Assembly: GCF_001983935.1 (NCBI RefSeq)
Contig: NZ_CP017641.1
Location: forward strand, 3,472,001-3,536,000
Origin: Fuerstiella marisgermanici
GTDB taxonomy: Bacteria > Planctomycetota > Planctomycetia > Planctomycetales > Planctomycetaceae
DNA length: 64,000 nucleotides
Reading direction: 5' to 3'
Shown: piece after piece, positions 26,978 to 36,183 of the stretch
Layout: each line of letters starts with the position of its first letter
How positions within the stretch are numbered: the stretch's first letter is position 1
Program-made: the position numbers and the translations under genes
The notes under the pieces: model-generated
Seen by the model: the letters and a program-made list of their open reading frames with translations, nothing else
Database searches by the model: none
Told to the model about the DNA's origin: nothing

Positions 26978-27613
26978 TTGAAAAACAGCCTTCACTTTGT
27001 CGATTCCAGCGAAGCGTTTGAATGGCGTGATGCGTCAAACGCGGTGGTCGATCGCTTGGTAGTTCCGTCCACTCGTTGCGGATGCGGCGTTGAGGAGCAT
27101 GCTCTTTCTCCGAGCAAAAAATGGATCGTTACATCGCGATGGTCCGGGCAGGGTGAATGTGGTTTCGACGTAATCCAAGCATCTCCCTTGAAACGCTGCG
27201 GCGGATTCAACGACCGGCTCGGTTATGTTTTGCAGTTGCCAGCGTTTGCGGACGACGAGTCATTTCTTCTTGGCGGTTATGGTGATCGTTGGCTCGGTGG
27301 TTGGTGGGCGCACCCGGATGAGGAGCAGGAGCATCCTTCTTGCGGTGGTGAGTTGCACTTTGGCTGGTTGTTCAAGCACGATCTTCATACTCATGATGTG
27401 ACCTTTCACGAACTACGCATGACATTTCCTTTGGACTGGATTCCGGATGACCCTTTCGCGGAAACTTGGTATGGCCCATTGGGAATCGCTCCTCGTAACG
27501 GTGGATTCTCGCTTACTCTCCCCGGTGGCAAACTTTTCGTTTACACCGGCCCGTTTTCTGACGTCATTCACCTACCTGTCCCCACGCCAGATGGAACGGG
27601 CTTGCTTGGGTGA
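26978..27613 (+). CDS. Hypothetical protein followed by a cassette-like repeat
   Basis: 211 residues from TTG 26978. It is soluble and rich in Trp, Gly and His (FLLGGYGDRWLGGWWAHPDE, CGGELHFGWLFKHDLHTHDV), probably all-beta. I do not recognise the family. It ends nine bases before a ~210 bp repeat that also follows the unrelated gene at 29860-30213, suggesting both belong to the same kind of accessory unit. Confidence 0.6.
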   Translation: MKNSLHFVDSSEAFEWRDASNAVVDRLVVPSTRCGCGVEEHALSPSKKWIVTSRWSGQGECGFDVIQASPLKRCGGFNDRLGYVLQLPAFADDESFLLGGYGDRWLGGWWAHPDEEQEHPSCGGELHFGWLFKHDLHTHDVTFHELRMTFPLDWIPDDPFAETWYGPLGIAPRNGGFSLTLPGGKLFVYTGPFSDVIHLPVPTPDGTGLLG

Positions 27614-27621
27614 CGGGCGTA

Positions 27622-27835
27622 CAACATCTGTATGTCGTGATAAGTCAAGTAGCGCGTATTTTTATCGGGGAAAGAAGTTGTAGTTTTTTTGTTGGAGAGT
27701 TTTTTGCCCTCCAACTCGCTACGACTTATCCTTGTCGGTTCTCGTTTGACGCTTCCTTCATCCGTGTTGCTGCGGGGCGTTTCTTCACGAAGTCTCGCTC
27801 AGCGTTCCGATGGAAAGCTGGCTGCTTCAAACATC
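27622..27835 (+). repeat. ~210 bp direct repeat, copy 1 (after orphan gene 1)
   Basis: Begins CAACATCTGTATGTCG and matches 30222-30430, closely over the first ~165 bp and then fading. It can fold: outer arms ATAAGTC-A-AGTAGCG / CGCTAC-GACTTAT and inner arms GTTGGAG / CTCCAAC. Sequence from 27836 to 28385 holds no gene I recognise. Confidence 0.8.
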
Positions 27836-28385
27836 TGTTCGTGTTCAAACCGAAGACGACGGGCACAGCCGTTCGGCGGTCAGCTTCGCACCTTAGAGTG
27901 CATCACACGCAATGCGTGTCTAAGCGGCCGCCGGACGGTTTTCTTTTTTACTGTGCGGTCGTCCCGGTGTTGTCCGTTTCGGACCACAGAAACTGTTTCT
28001 GCTCGATCGTCGGTCATTCATAAAGTTGTTGGGCTCACGCTGTGTTGCAAGCGCGTCCAGTTGTGGGGTGACTCGACGGCGAGGCAGCCGGGATCAGGGA
28101 AATTTCAAACGGGTCTCCGTGTGTGAATTCTGAAATGTGAAAGCAGCAGCGACGCGGCCAGTCATGGTTCGTGAGCTCACGCCCGTGGGGTTCATTCGCT
28201 CATGCTGAGTCACCCTCAAAACGGTGCTCAAATGCGGACACGTTTGTGCGAGCGATGTGTCGAACTCGGCGATGTTCCTTGTCGCAACGTTTCCGCCGCG
28301 ACAAGGTGGCTCAGTTGTGCGCCCGGCTCACGCCGCTGCTGTGGTTTCGAAAGTCTCCTGTGTGACGAATAAAACGTTGCGGCCA

Positions 28386-28487
28386 GGAATTGCCTTTGTC
28401 GGAGCCGGTCGTCGGTCACGCACTCTGCCACGGTGACCGATGAGCGGCGCAGACGAAGGCAATACCGCCTTGGTTGGTGAGGTGAGA
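28386..28487 (+). repeat. Structured ~100 bp hairpin unit beside IS110
   Basis: An outer 12 bp stem ATTGCCTTTGTC / GACGAAGGCAAT encloses a near-perfect inner 15 bp stem (CCGGTCGTCGGTCAC / GTGACCGATGAGCGG). TTGGTTGGTGAGGT and GAGGGAAC follow. The same unit forms part of the IS3-type ends at 1910-2106 and 2891-3109. Confidence 0.65.
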
Positions 28488-29860
28488 GGGAACGCCGTTC
28501 AGGCGTTCCCTGTGGCCGAGGTTTGCGTGGCCTTCGATGCGGCCTTGCGACGTCGGCGAGGTTTCGGAACATCCACGCGCGCGTCGTCCGGCAGTCGCAG
28601 AAATTCGCGCTCGCTGAAAATGTCGCCGCGTTTGAGCACCAGATAAACGGCGCGGCCCAGTCGCGCCGCCAGAATCGAAAGCGCCTTGCCGCGACCATGA
28701 CGTTTCTCCATCTTTGCGAACGCCGCTTTGGTGGCCGGGCTGTCTCGCAGCAGCAGCGCCACCGCTTCGCTGAACGCCCACTTCAACTGCGGATTACCCT
28801 GTTTGCGCCCCGGCGAACCGTAGTTCTTTCCGGCGGAAGAATGCTGACCGGGCACCAGTCGAGCGTACGAAAGAAAATCTCCTGCGCGGCGAAACCGTTT
28901 CAGATCACCAATTTCGTAGAGGATGACGAGCGCGAGAATATCGCCGATTCCAGGGACTGCCTTGAGTCGATAGAACATTCCCGCATCGTCAAACTGAGCC
29001 ATCTGCACGAGCGTCTTTTCCAGCCGCGAGATCTGCGTTGTCAGCGCGTTGATCATGGCGATGTCCGTTTCGATCGTCAGTTGCGAAGCCTGCGTGGGAA
29101 ACGCTTCCGCCAGCCCTTCCTGGTGAGTCGCGTAGCGCAGTTGTCCGCTCGGCGCGGCGACGTTGTACTGCAGACACGAGCTGCGAACGTGCGCTTGCAG
29201 TTCGGCTCGCTGCCGAGTGAAGTAACATCGTCGTCGGCACAGGTCACGCTGCGATCGCATAGCTTTCGGATACGCCCACGCAACAGGAAGATTGCCGCCT
29301 CGCAGCAGTTGAGCGATCTTGAGCGAATCCTGTTTGTCGTTCTTCGTCTTGCCGCCGTGAATCGATCTCATGCCATAGGCGTGACCAAGCACGAACGGAA
29401 TGTTCAGTTCATCACACGCATCGGCCAGCCAGTACCAGTTGAAGGTCGATTCGACGGCCAGCACGATGTCTCGATCCCGAAACGGTTCCAGCGCCGCTTC
29501 CAAATCCTGCGGCGTGCAGTTCAGATTCTTATGGAAGACGGTCCTGCCATTGGAGTCGATAACACAAGTGTACATCCGCCTGGCGTGCAGATCGACGCCG
29601 CAATAAAGTTCGTGCTGAGTACGGTAAAAAGCCATGTGTCTGTCCTTGTGAAGAAGTGAAAGTTCCATCCGTCTGAACATCAGACCAGATTTCCAAACTC
29701 ATCACGACATGAACAGTGTCATGGTTTTTACGCTAGGCCTTCGGCACACCTTCCCTTGGTTGGCCACGCGGGCTCGCATTGGTAGAATCATTCTTACTTC
29801 AGGCATCGTTCGCTTCGCTTAGGGCGGTGTCGTAAAAACCTTCCGTTGTCGGACACGGCA
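28488..29860 (-). mobile_element. IS110-family element (approximate limits)
   Basis: Contains one intact DEDD-type transposase and about 180-220 bp of noncoding sequence upstream of it (29636-29860), where IS110 elements may encode a bridge RNA. IS110 elements lack clear inverted ends, so the limits are estimates. A perfect 9 bp hairpin (28488-28510) spans the transposase stop codon. Confidence 0.6.
28499..29635 (-). CDS. IS110-family transposase (recombinase)
   Basis: 378 residues from ATG 29635 (MAFYRTQHELYCGVDLHARR). The N-terminal RuvC-like DEDD domain shows Asp in YCGVDLHARRMYTCVIDSNG, Glu in VLAVESTFNWYWL and DxxD in KTKNDKQDSLKIAQ. The C-terminal Transposase_20 domain has VPGIGDILALVILYEIGDLK and the catalytic-Ser region LVPGQHSSAGKNYGSPGRKQ. 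It recombines DNA without making target duplications. An in-frame upstream start at 29680 is less likely. It separates the two copies of the ~210 bp repeat. Confidence 0.9.
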   Translation of the reverse strand: MAFYRTQHELYCGVDLHARRMYTCVIDSNGRTVFHKNLNCTPQDLEAALEPFRDRDIVLAVESTFNWYWLADACDELNIPFVLGHAYGMRSIHGGKTKNDKQDSLKIAQLLRGGNLPVAWAYPKAMRSQRDLCRRRCYFTRQRAELQAHVRSSCLQYNVAAPSGQLRYATHQEGLAEAFPTQASQLTIETDIAMINALTTQISRLEKTLVQMAQFDDAGMFYRLKAVPGIGDILALVILYEIGDLKRFRRAGDFLSYARLVPGQHSSAGKNYGSPGRKQGNPQLKWAFSEAVALLLRDSPATKAAFAKMEKRHGRGKALSILAARLGRAVYLVLKRGDIFSEREFLRLPDDARVDVPKPRRRRKAASKATQTSATGNA

Positions 29861-30213
29861 TGAAAGCACTGCGAACTGAACTGGCTTTCTTTGACGGCAA
29901 TGATCTTCTTGCACGTGGAAATGTCCTGATTAACAGCACAGAGGAGACGTGCGAGGTGGTTAGCGAGCGTGGCGATCGGTTTGAGATTACTCGCAAATTC
30001 GAGGAGCCCGCATGCAGCTTCTTTGTTCGATACTTTGATCAAAATGGAGCGTTTGTCGGTCGTTCTGCCATGCGAATGGGTGTTCACAATTCCGATGACT
30101 GGGAGATGATCGAATTGGCTGAACCCTATCAAATGTGTTTCAAATGCGCGATCGTCGATTGCGACAATCCCGATTGGGCCACCCAAGAACCGCTGCCGGA
30201 TAGCAGCGCGTAG
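29860..30213 (+). CDS. Hypothetical protein followed by a cassette-like repeat
   Basis: 117 residues from ATG 29860 (MKALRTELAFFDGNDLLARG). It is a small soluble alpha/beta or all-beta protein with Cys at VDCDNPDWATQ and no signal peptide. Family not recognised. It ends nine bases before the second copy of the ~210 bp repeat, the same spacing as the unrelated gene at 26978-27613. Confidence 0.55.
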   Translation: MKALRTELAFFDGNDLLARGNVLINSTEETCEVVSERGDRFEITRKFEEPACSFFVRYFDQNGAFVGRSAMRMGVHNSDDWEMIELAEPYQMCFKCAIVDCDNPDWATQEPLPDSSA

Positions 30214-30221
30214 TGTCCGAA

Positions 30222-30430
30222 AACATCTGTATGTCGTAAGAAGTCATGTAGCGCGTATTTTTATCGGGGACAGAAGATGTAGTTTTTGTGTTGGAGAGTT
30301 TTTTGCCCTCCAACTCGCTACGACTTATCCTTGCTGGTTCTCGTTTGACGCTTCATTCTTCCGTGTTGCTGCGGGGCGTTTCTTAATGAAATCTCACGCG
30401 GCGTTTCGTGAAGGCAAGCTGGTTGCGTAG
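30222..30430 (+). repeat. ~210 bp direct repeat, copy 2 (after orphan gene 2)
   Basis: Begins AACATCTGTATGTCGTAAG and matches 27622-27835 at a spacing of 2600 bp, including the paired arms GTAGCG / CGCTAC and TTGGAG / CTCCAA. The remaining bases to 30677 hold no recognised gene. Confidence 0.8.
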
Positions 30431-30677
30431 GGGATTGAGACCGTGTGCACCTGATCGTGCTTTGAGCGTGGCCAGTGTCGCGCGATTCGAATCCCGCCTT
30501 CAGCGTCAGATATATTGCGGGCTATTTTCGTGGTCCGGAAAAACTCTGGTGGCTCGCACCGAAAATTGGTTGATGTTCTTACACAGTGGGCCGCAAAAAT
30601 ATATCCTGCTTCGATGATCACCCGGACGGTTGCTCACGCGCCAACACAGATTCCCAGGCAGGAAGCACTCATTGTCG

Positions 30678-31448
30678 ATGTCCGCTGCAAAACAACTCGA
30701 ACAAATCGTGCGCGATCGACGCATGGAACCGAGTCGTCGGCTCAGGAACAATCAGGCGATCGTGGACAATGTGCTGATGACGTCGCCTCATCTGACGGAT
30801 GCGAATTTTGAGAGCATCCATCCGGACGACGTTTTGCTTTTGTTTGAGCTGTACGACGAATACTACTTCGAAGGTTCGCTACAACGGACCGTCCATCCGC
30901 AGCCGATTTCATTTCGCCTGTCGCGCCGCATGACGCGAGCCGGTGGCAAGACGACTCGCTGGAGTGATCGCAGCGGTCGCAAACCGCATCGCTACGAAAT
31001 TGCCGTTTCCACAACGCTGCTGTTTCAATCTTTTCAGGATCCGGAACGCAAAGTCACTGTCACTGGGCTGGAATGTGATCATCGGCTGGATGGTTTGATG
31101 CGGATCATGGAACACGAAGTGGTGCACCTGATCGAAATGTTGCTTTGGGACGGTTCCAGTTGTGCTCAACACCGTTTCCAGACCATTGCATCAGGCCTTT
31201 TCGGACACAGGGATCACCGCCACGACCTGATCACGCCAGGTGAAGTCGCGGTCACTCAATACGGAATCCGGCCGGGCGTACGAGTTCGCTTCGACCACGA
31301 AGGCCACCTTCTGGAAGGCGTGGTGAACCGCATCACGAAACGAGCGACCGTGTTGGTGGTTCATCCCAGCGGAGATCGCTATTCGGACGGGCAACGGTAT
31401 GTGAAGTTCTATGTGCCGGTGTCGCAACTGGAGTCGCTGGAATCGTAG
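30678..31448 (+). CDS. SprT-like zinc metalloprotease-domain protein
   Basis: 256 residues from ATG 30678 (MSAAKQLEQIVRDRRMEPSR). The active-site helix is IMEHEVVHLIEMLLW (HExxH) with a later HRDHRH. The upstream YDEYYFEGSLQ and the strand SFRLSRRMTRAGGKTTRW are typical of SprT domains, which relate to the DNA-protein crosslink protease SPRTN. The C-terminal ~75 residues form a beta domain (GVRVRFDHEGHLLEGVVNRI). The substrate in bacteria is not established. Confidence 0.8.
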   Translation: MSAAKQLEQIVRDRRMEPSRRLRNNQAIVDNVLMTSPHLTDANFESIHPDDVLLLFELYDEYYFEGSLQRTVHPQPISFRLSRRMTRAGGKTTRWSDRSGRKPHRYEIAVSTTLLFQSFQDPERKVTVTGLECDHRLDGLMRIMEHEVVHLIEMLLWDGSSCAQHRFQTIASGLFGHRDHRHDLITPGEVAVTQYGIRPGVRVRFDHEGHLLEGVVNRITKRATVLVVHPSGDRYSDGQRYVKFYVPVSQLESLES

Positions 31449-31495
31449 CACCGATCTGCGACCGGGGTTGGTCCTCCAGGTTCGGTGAGGCGTTC

Positions 31496-32434
31496 TTAGC
31501 TGCAGACGCGTTCGACATCCGCCTGCGTTGGCATCCCCGGCTGAGCACCTTCGCGCGAGGCAGCGATCGCGCCGGCCGCACATGCGAATGACAAAGCTTC
31601 TGCAATTGGCCGTTGCTGTGAAACTTGCACGGCAAAGGCAGCGGCGAAGGCATCACCGGCCGCCGTCGTATCGACGACCGTTACGGTTGGCGGTTTGGCG
31701 TGATGCAGATTGCCGTTTTGGTCGCAGCAGACGACTCCGCGTTCGCCCAACGTCACGATGCTGTGTTTTACTCCCAAGGCACACAGCTTTTTCGCGGCTG
31801 CTTCGGCTTCGGCCACGGAGTTGACGGGCAATCCTGTCAGCAGCGACGCTTCGGTTTCGTTCGGACAGGCGTAGTCCACGTTCAGCAATTCCGCCGGAAA
31901 AGATTCTAGTGCCGGAGCGGGATCCAATATCACAGGGACATTGTGTTTTTTCGCGAGGGCAATTGCCGCAAGGACAGTTTCCAGCGGTACTTCCAACTGC
32001 AGCATCAGAATGCTGGCGTCTGCAAAGGCGGATTCACAGGTGTGAATGTCGTCGGGCGTCAGTCGGCCGTTCGCGCCGGGGATGACGGTGATGCAGTTTT
32101 GCCCGCTGTCTTCCACATTGATGATGGCCACGCCGCTGCTGCAGTCTTCAGTCTGCAGCAGGTGATCGACGCTGACACAGTTCTCAGCCAGATTGTTTCG
32201 CAACGTCGAACTGAACCCGTCGTCGCCCAGCCGTCCGATCAGTGAGACGTTGGCGTTTAGCCGAGCTGCTCCGACGGCCTGGTTTGCTCCCTTACCGCCG
32301 GAGATCTCGTGAAGCGATGTTCCGAAAAGCGTTTCGCCGGGCAGTGGCAATCGTGAACAACGGGCGACAAGGTCCATGTTGATGGAACCCACGACCAGAA
32401 TGTTCGGTCGCGCCGCGGCGGTGTCCGGCTTCAT
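31496..32434 (-). CDS. rbsK: Ribokinase
   Basis: 312 residues, normal length for the PfkB family. The N-terminal signature VVGSINMDLVARCSRLPLPG and GGKGANQAVGAARL bind ribose. The C-terminal VVDTTAAGDAFAAAFAV carries the anion hole and catalytic Asp. It phosphorylates ribose to ribose-5-phosphate in the cytoplasm. The ATG overlaps the stop of the nucleoside hydrolase gene (32431-32434), so the two are translationally coupled: ribose released from nucleosides can be fed to the pentose phosphate pathway. Confidence 0.92.
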   Translation of the reverse strand: MKPDTAAARPNILVVGSINMDLVARCSRLPLPGETLFGTSLHEISGGKGANQAVGAARLNANVSLIGRLGDDGFSSTLRNNLAENCVSVDHLLQTEDCSSGVAIINVEDSGQNCITVIPGANGRLTPDDIHTCESAFADASILMLQLEVPLETVLAAIALAKKHNVPVILDPAPALESFPAELLNVDYACPNETEASLLTGLPVNSVAEAEAAAKKLCALGVKHSIVTLGERGVVCCDQNGNLHHAKPPTVTVVDTTAAGDAFAAAFAVQVSQQRPIAEALSFACAAGAIAASREGAQPGMPTQADVERVCS

Positions 32435-33468
32435 CGAGCCTGCTCCGCCTGCAGCGTGTGTAGAGTTTCCGGCGGCTGGCTGGATAACTGCACCAACGCT
32501 TCAACCACTCGCGGCTGTTGTTTTTCCGACATGATCAGATAGTGATGCTGACCACCGTCTGCCTTCGCGAACTTTGTCAGCCCATTGTCCAACACTGTGA
32601 CGTTGCCCGCGTCTGACACATCAAAGTAGCCGGCGTCTGGATAGATTGCGTACAGCACACTGGTGAGATCCCATGTGGGGCGATTGTGGGGCGGCGGGTT
32701 GTACAGATAGTAGGCCTCTTTGATTGGGTGATGAGGCACGTATTCATAGTCCCGGTCGATGCTGACTGCCGGATAAGCGGCGGCCAGTCCGATTTCGAAT
32801 CCGCTAAACACAATTTGCGTCGGCCAGGACTTCGCCAATGCCTGGGCCGCAGGAATGTCTTTGATGATGTTGTATTCGTAGTGATCTTTGCCATTGATGG
32901 GTGCGAAGGCGCCAGCCATAACAGACAATAGACGCACTTTTTGCTTCACCAGTTGCAGACCGTTAAGGGGCGAAATGTCGTCCGCTTCGGACTTCAACAG
33001 GTCGGCCAGGTTTGTGGAAAACCCAACCTGAGCGATCACGACGCTGCCGTCCTTTTGCGACGCCAGTGCTTTGCGCAAAACCGGCACGGCTTCAGGGGCG
33101 TCTTTGCCCGAACGAAGGTCGTGCGGATAGCGGTCTCGATCGCCCTGCTTTTCGGCCGCCAAGACATTGAACTTGCTTTTGCCCGGTGTCACGCCGCTGC
33201 GGCAAACTCCGATCGCAACATCACCGCGACCGTAGAACGTGTTAACCGCGTCGACGAAGGGCGCACACTGTTCATGGTCTTTTGTGATCGTCACAGCCAG
33301 CAATTCACATTCGCCTCGCGTTTCCAGCGAATGAATCATCGCGAGGGCCAGGACGTCGTCGACATCATTGCCGATGTCCGTGTCAAAAATCAGTGGCACG
33401 GGCTCTTTGGCGATCGCTGGCGCAAGGACGCAGCCAAGCAGCATAAAAGTCGACAGGGTGAATTTCAT
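32431..33468 (-). CDS. Nucleoside hydrolase (IunH-like) with export signal
   Basis: 345 residues from ATG 33468, chosen because it starts a signal peptide (MKFTLSTFMLLGCVLAPAIA) and follows the MoxR stop by one base. The calcium- and ribose-binding motif IFDTDIGNDVDDVLALA is intact. Later VIAQVGFSTNLADLL and the central VMAGAF fit the family. It hydrolyses the N-glycosidic bond of nucleosides; the signal suggests action in the periplasm, so ribose uptake would be needed before the coupled ribokinase can act. Confidence 0.88.
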   Translation of the reverse strand: MKFTLSTFMLLGCVLAPAIAKEPVPLIFDTDIGNDVDDVLALAMIHSLETRGECELLAVTITKDHEQCAPFVDAVNTFYGRGDVAIGVCRSGVTPGKSKFNVLAAEKQGDRDRYPHDLRSGKDAPEAVPVLRKALASQKDGSVVIAQVGFSTNLADLLKSEADDISPLNGLQLVKQKVRLLSVMAGAFAPINGKDHYEYNIIKDIPAAQALAKSWPTQIVFSGFEIGLAAAYPAVSIDRDYEYVPHHPIKEAYYLYNPPPHNRPTWDLTSVLYAIYPDAGYFDVSDAGNVTVLDNGLTKFAKADGGQHHYLIMSEKQQPRVVEALVQLSSQPPETLHTLQAEQAR

Positions 33469-33469
33469 A

Positions 33470-34552
33470 TTAGTCCTCATATTTTGGCACATTCGGTTCG
33501 GGCACTTCGGCCACGAGTTTTTCGATGAGTTTCTCTGGCGACATACCTTCGGCCTGCGCCTGAAAGTTTGTTGAAACGCGATGTCGCAGCACGGGAATGG
33601 CGACTCGCCGCACGTCGTCCGTGGTGACATTCGGGCGGCCGCCCATCGCCGCCATCGCCTTGGCACCGGCGATCAGATACTGTCCCGCGCGAGGACCAGC
33701 GCCCCAATCCACCAGCTTTCTGACGAACTCCGGTGACGCTTCGTCGCCCGGCCGGGTTGCTCGAACCAGTCGAGTGACGTAGCTGATAATGAACGGCGAC
33801 GCGACGATTTGTGAGATCTGTTTCTGCAGGTAAAGGATCGCTTTTGCCGACAGTACCTTCCTGACTTCCGCTTTCTCGCCCGACGTCGTCGCTTCCAAAA
33901 TGCGTTCTTCTTCGTCCAAAGTGGGATAGTCCACGTGGACATTAAACATGAAGCGGTCCAGTTGAGCTTCCGGCAGCGGGTAGGTGCCTTCCTGTTCAAT
34001 CGGGTTTTGCGTCGCGATCACGAAGAACGGTTCGGGCAGGTCGTAAGTCGTCTGACCGACCGACACTTCGCGTTCCTGCATCGCCTGCAGCAGGGCCGCC
34101 TGAGTCTTCGGCGGAGTTCGGTTGATTTCGTCGGCCAGCAAAACGTTAGTGAACACCGGACCTTCGACAAATCGGAATTCACGTCGTCCCTGATCGGTTT
34201 CTTCCAGCACGTTTGTGCCTGTAATGTCGGAAGGCATCAGGTCGGGCGTAAACTGAATGCGCCGGAATTCGACGTCCAGCAGCCTGGCGATCGTGCTGAC
34301 CAGCAGCGTCTTCGCCAGTCCGGGAACGCCGACCAGCAGGCAGTGTCCGCCGGTAAAAACGGCCGCCAGAATCTGATCGATGACGGCGTCCTGACCGATG
34401 ACCACTTTGTGAAGTTCCTCAACCATCACTTCATGATGCTTGCGAAACTTGGTCAGGAATTCTTCAAAGTCACGTTTGTCGGCCAAGAGTCTGCGTTCCT
34501 GGAGGTGTGATCTGTCGGGGATGTGTGCGATGGCCCTCCGCAGCCCTCGCAA
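33470..34552 (-). CDS. MoxR-type AAA+ ATPase
   Basis: Up to 360 residues. Walker A is unusual for AAA+ but typical of MoxR: GGHCLLVGVPGLAKTLLV. Walker B is NVLLADEINRTPPKTQAAL, followed by sensor 1 FFVIATQNPIEQEGTYPLPE and the C-terminal lid. The family assembles or activates metal and periplasmic proteins together with VWA-domain partners, none of which is seen here. The first ~20 residues (MRGLRRAIAHIPDRS) are not conserved, so a start near 34490 is possible. It is the first gene of a tight unit with the nucleoside hydrolase and ribokinase. Confidence 0.85.
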   Translation of the reverse strand: MRGLRRAIAHIPDRSHLQERRLLADKRDFEEFLTKFRKHHEVMVEELHKVVIGQDAVIDQILAAVFTGGHCLLVGVPGLAKTLLVSTIARLLDVEFRRIQFTPDLMPSDITGTNVLEETDQGRREFRFVEGPVFTNVLLADEINRTPPKTQAALLQAMQEREVSVGQTTYDLPEPFFVIATQNPIEQEGTYPLPEAQLDRFMFNVHVDYPTLDEEERILEATTSGEKAEVRKVLSAKAILYLQKQISQIVASPFIISYVTRLVRATRPGDEASPEFVRKLVDWGAGPRAGQYLIAGAKAMAAMGGRPNVTTDDVRRVAIPVLRHRVSTNFQAQAEGMSPEKLIEKLVAEVPEPNVPKYED

Positions 34553-34644
34553 CAGAAAACACGATGGCCTCAGACGGCCATCGTGCGGAGTTGAATCCGG
34601 CGCTGTTGACTGCGACGCATGATAGCGGCGACCGACTTTGCGTT

Positions 34645-35892
34645 CTATTCACCCTCACCCACACGCAAACATTTCAGTTGCCGGTCGCCCCGCACAAAAA
34701 GCCGGCCGTTGCTGAGTGCCGGAAGTCGGTAGCCTCGCGGTGTCGCCGGCAGCACGGTCGCTCGACTGACTTCACGGTATTCCGTTTTGTCGGCCGCGAT
34801 GCGAATTAACTCACCGCCACAGGTCAGGAACAGAAGTTCGTCGTTAACACGAACCAGCGTGCCGTAGTCAAAGCCCGTTTTCGTCCACAGCGTTTTCTGC
34901 TGCGCTGGTGAGATGCATTTTAATGAGGCCGTGCCGACGTCCTGACGTCCGTCAACTGCAAACAGCACGTCACCGTAGGCGACGGGTGTCGCATACTGAG
35001 TGGCCAAAAAGTGTTCGCCCAGAGACTTCACTTCAGGCTTATTACTCGACACGTCCGCCCAGGCACTGCCGACTCGATAACTGGCCGACACGAAAACATG
35101 ATCGCCCATCACCACCGGCGTCGCCCCATTGACCGTGGGGCCCCGCGCACCGAACGGGAACTGAAAACGGATCGCTCCATCGTCCGGGTTAAAAGACACC
35201 GTGTGCAGGCGAGTCACCACTATCGCATGCGCCGCGCCGTTGATGGTGGCGATGACGGGCGCCGAATAGCTGGCTGTATCCTGGAAGGCCTGCCAGATCG
35301 TTTCGCCATTCTTCGTGGAAAATGCGACGACCGCCGCGTTGTCGCGACTTCCGACGTTGACAATCAATCGGTCTTTGAAGAATACGGGCGAACTGCCAAC
35401 GCCGAAGTAACCTTCCGGCGCAGAAAAGTCTTTCGACGTGTCCCGATGCCAGACCTGTTTGCCCGTCGCGCTGTCCAGACATCGCAGGTCGCCTTCTACG
35501 CCGAGCACGAACACCTGACCGTCACCGATCAGAGGAACGCAGCGCGGGCCCGAATCACTGGACATGCCGGACTGATACGAACAAGGGAAACTGCTGGACC
35601 AAACCTCTTTTCCGGTTGCCGCATTCAGCGCCTGAACCACTTCGTGCGACGGCGTCCGGTGAAACACGATGACCTGGTTGTCTTTGACGGCGACACCCGC
35701 GAATCCGTCGCCAACTCCGGCCGTCCACTCAGTTTCGGGGCCCGTTTCCGGCCACGACTTCAGCAATTGTTCCCCCACCGCAACGCCATCGCGGTTGGGG
35801 CCCAGAATCTGAGGCCAGTCTCCCGCCTTGGAGGTTGGCAACAGGATGGTGGGAAGGACGGCCAGCCAAAAAGCTGTGCGGACGCACGCCAT
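34645..35892 (-). CDS. Exported PQQ-like beta-propeller protein
   Basis: 415 residues from ATG 35892, chosen for the signal peptide (MACVRTAFWLAVLPTILLPT). Repeats of the form ALNAATGKEVWSSSFPC, CLDSATGKQVWHRD and AFSTKNGETIWQAF are the PQQ-type propeller blades. The start GDWPQILGPNRDGVAVGEQL is the usual N-terminus of this large planctomycete family. No PQQ or catalytic residues can be assigned; relatives may be scaffolds. Confidence 0.85.
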   Translation of the reverse strand: MACVRTAFWLAVLPTILLPTSKAGDWPQILGPNRDGVAVGEQLLKSWPETGPETEWTAGVGDGFAGVAVKDNQVIVFHRTPSHEVVQALNAATGKEVWSSSFPCSYQSGMSSDSGPRCVPLIGDGQVFVLGVEGDLRCLDSATGKQVWHRDTSKDFSAPEGYFGVGSSPVFFKDRLIVNVGSRDNAAVVAFSTKNGETIWQAFQDTASYSAPVIATINGAAHAIVVTRLHTVSFNPDDGAIRFQFPFGARGPTVNGATPVVMGDHVFVSASYRVGSAWADVSSNKPEVKSLGEHFLATQYATPVAYGDVLFAVDGRQDVGTASLKCISPAQQKTLWTKTGFDYGTLVRVNDELLFLTCGGELIRIAADKTEYREVSRATVLPATPRGYRLPALSNGRLFVRGDRQLKCLRVGEGE

Positions 35893-36183
35893 GATGTTTT
35901 TCCAATCCGATTGAAGACTCAATTTGCAGCCGCTCCAGGACCGAACGGACGCATCAAACGTTAACGAGCGAGCCCGGAAATGGAAACAATGTACGGCCCG
36001 CCTTCGCGACGCATTCTGCTGGACGCTGCCCGGGACGTTAACTTTGCGGCGTGAGATCATGGGGCGGCGAGCGTGCAAACCCAATGAATTCCGGGCTCAA
36101 AGCGGTCTTGCCGCAAAAGAAAGAAACCGTGAAAATGAGATGCCTGCTTCCAGCCCGTCACCCTGCTCACGGAAGAGCGTCCC

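Noticed and set aside
27622..30430. The ~210 bp repeats as integron attC sites
   Set aside because: The core triplets of attC (GTTRRRY / RYYYAAC) are not present in the right places, and no integron integrase is in the window. Kept only as cassette-like.
30431..30560. A tRNA-like stretch (GCGATTCGAATCCCGCC)
   Set aside because: No acceptor or anticodon arms can be formed around the T-loop-like motif.
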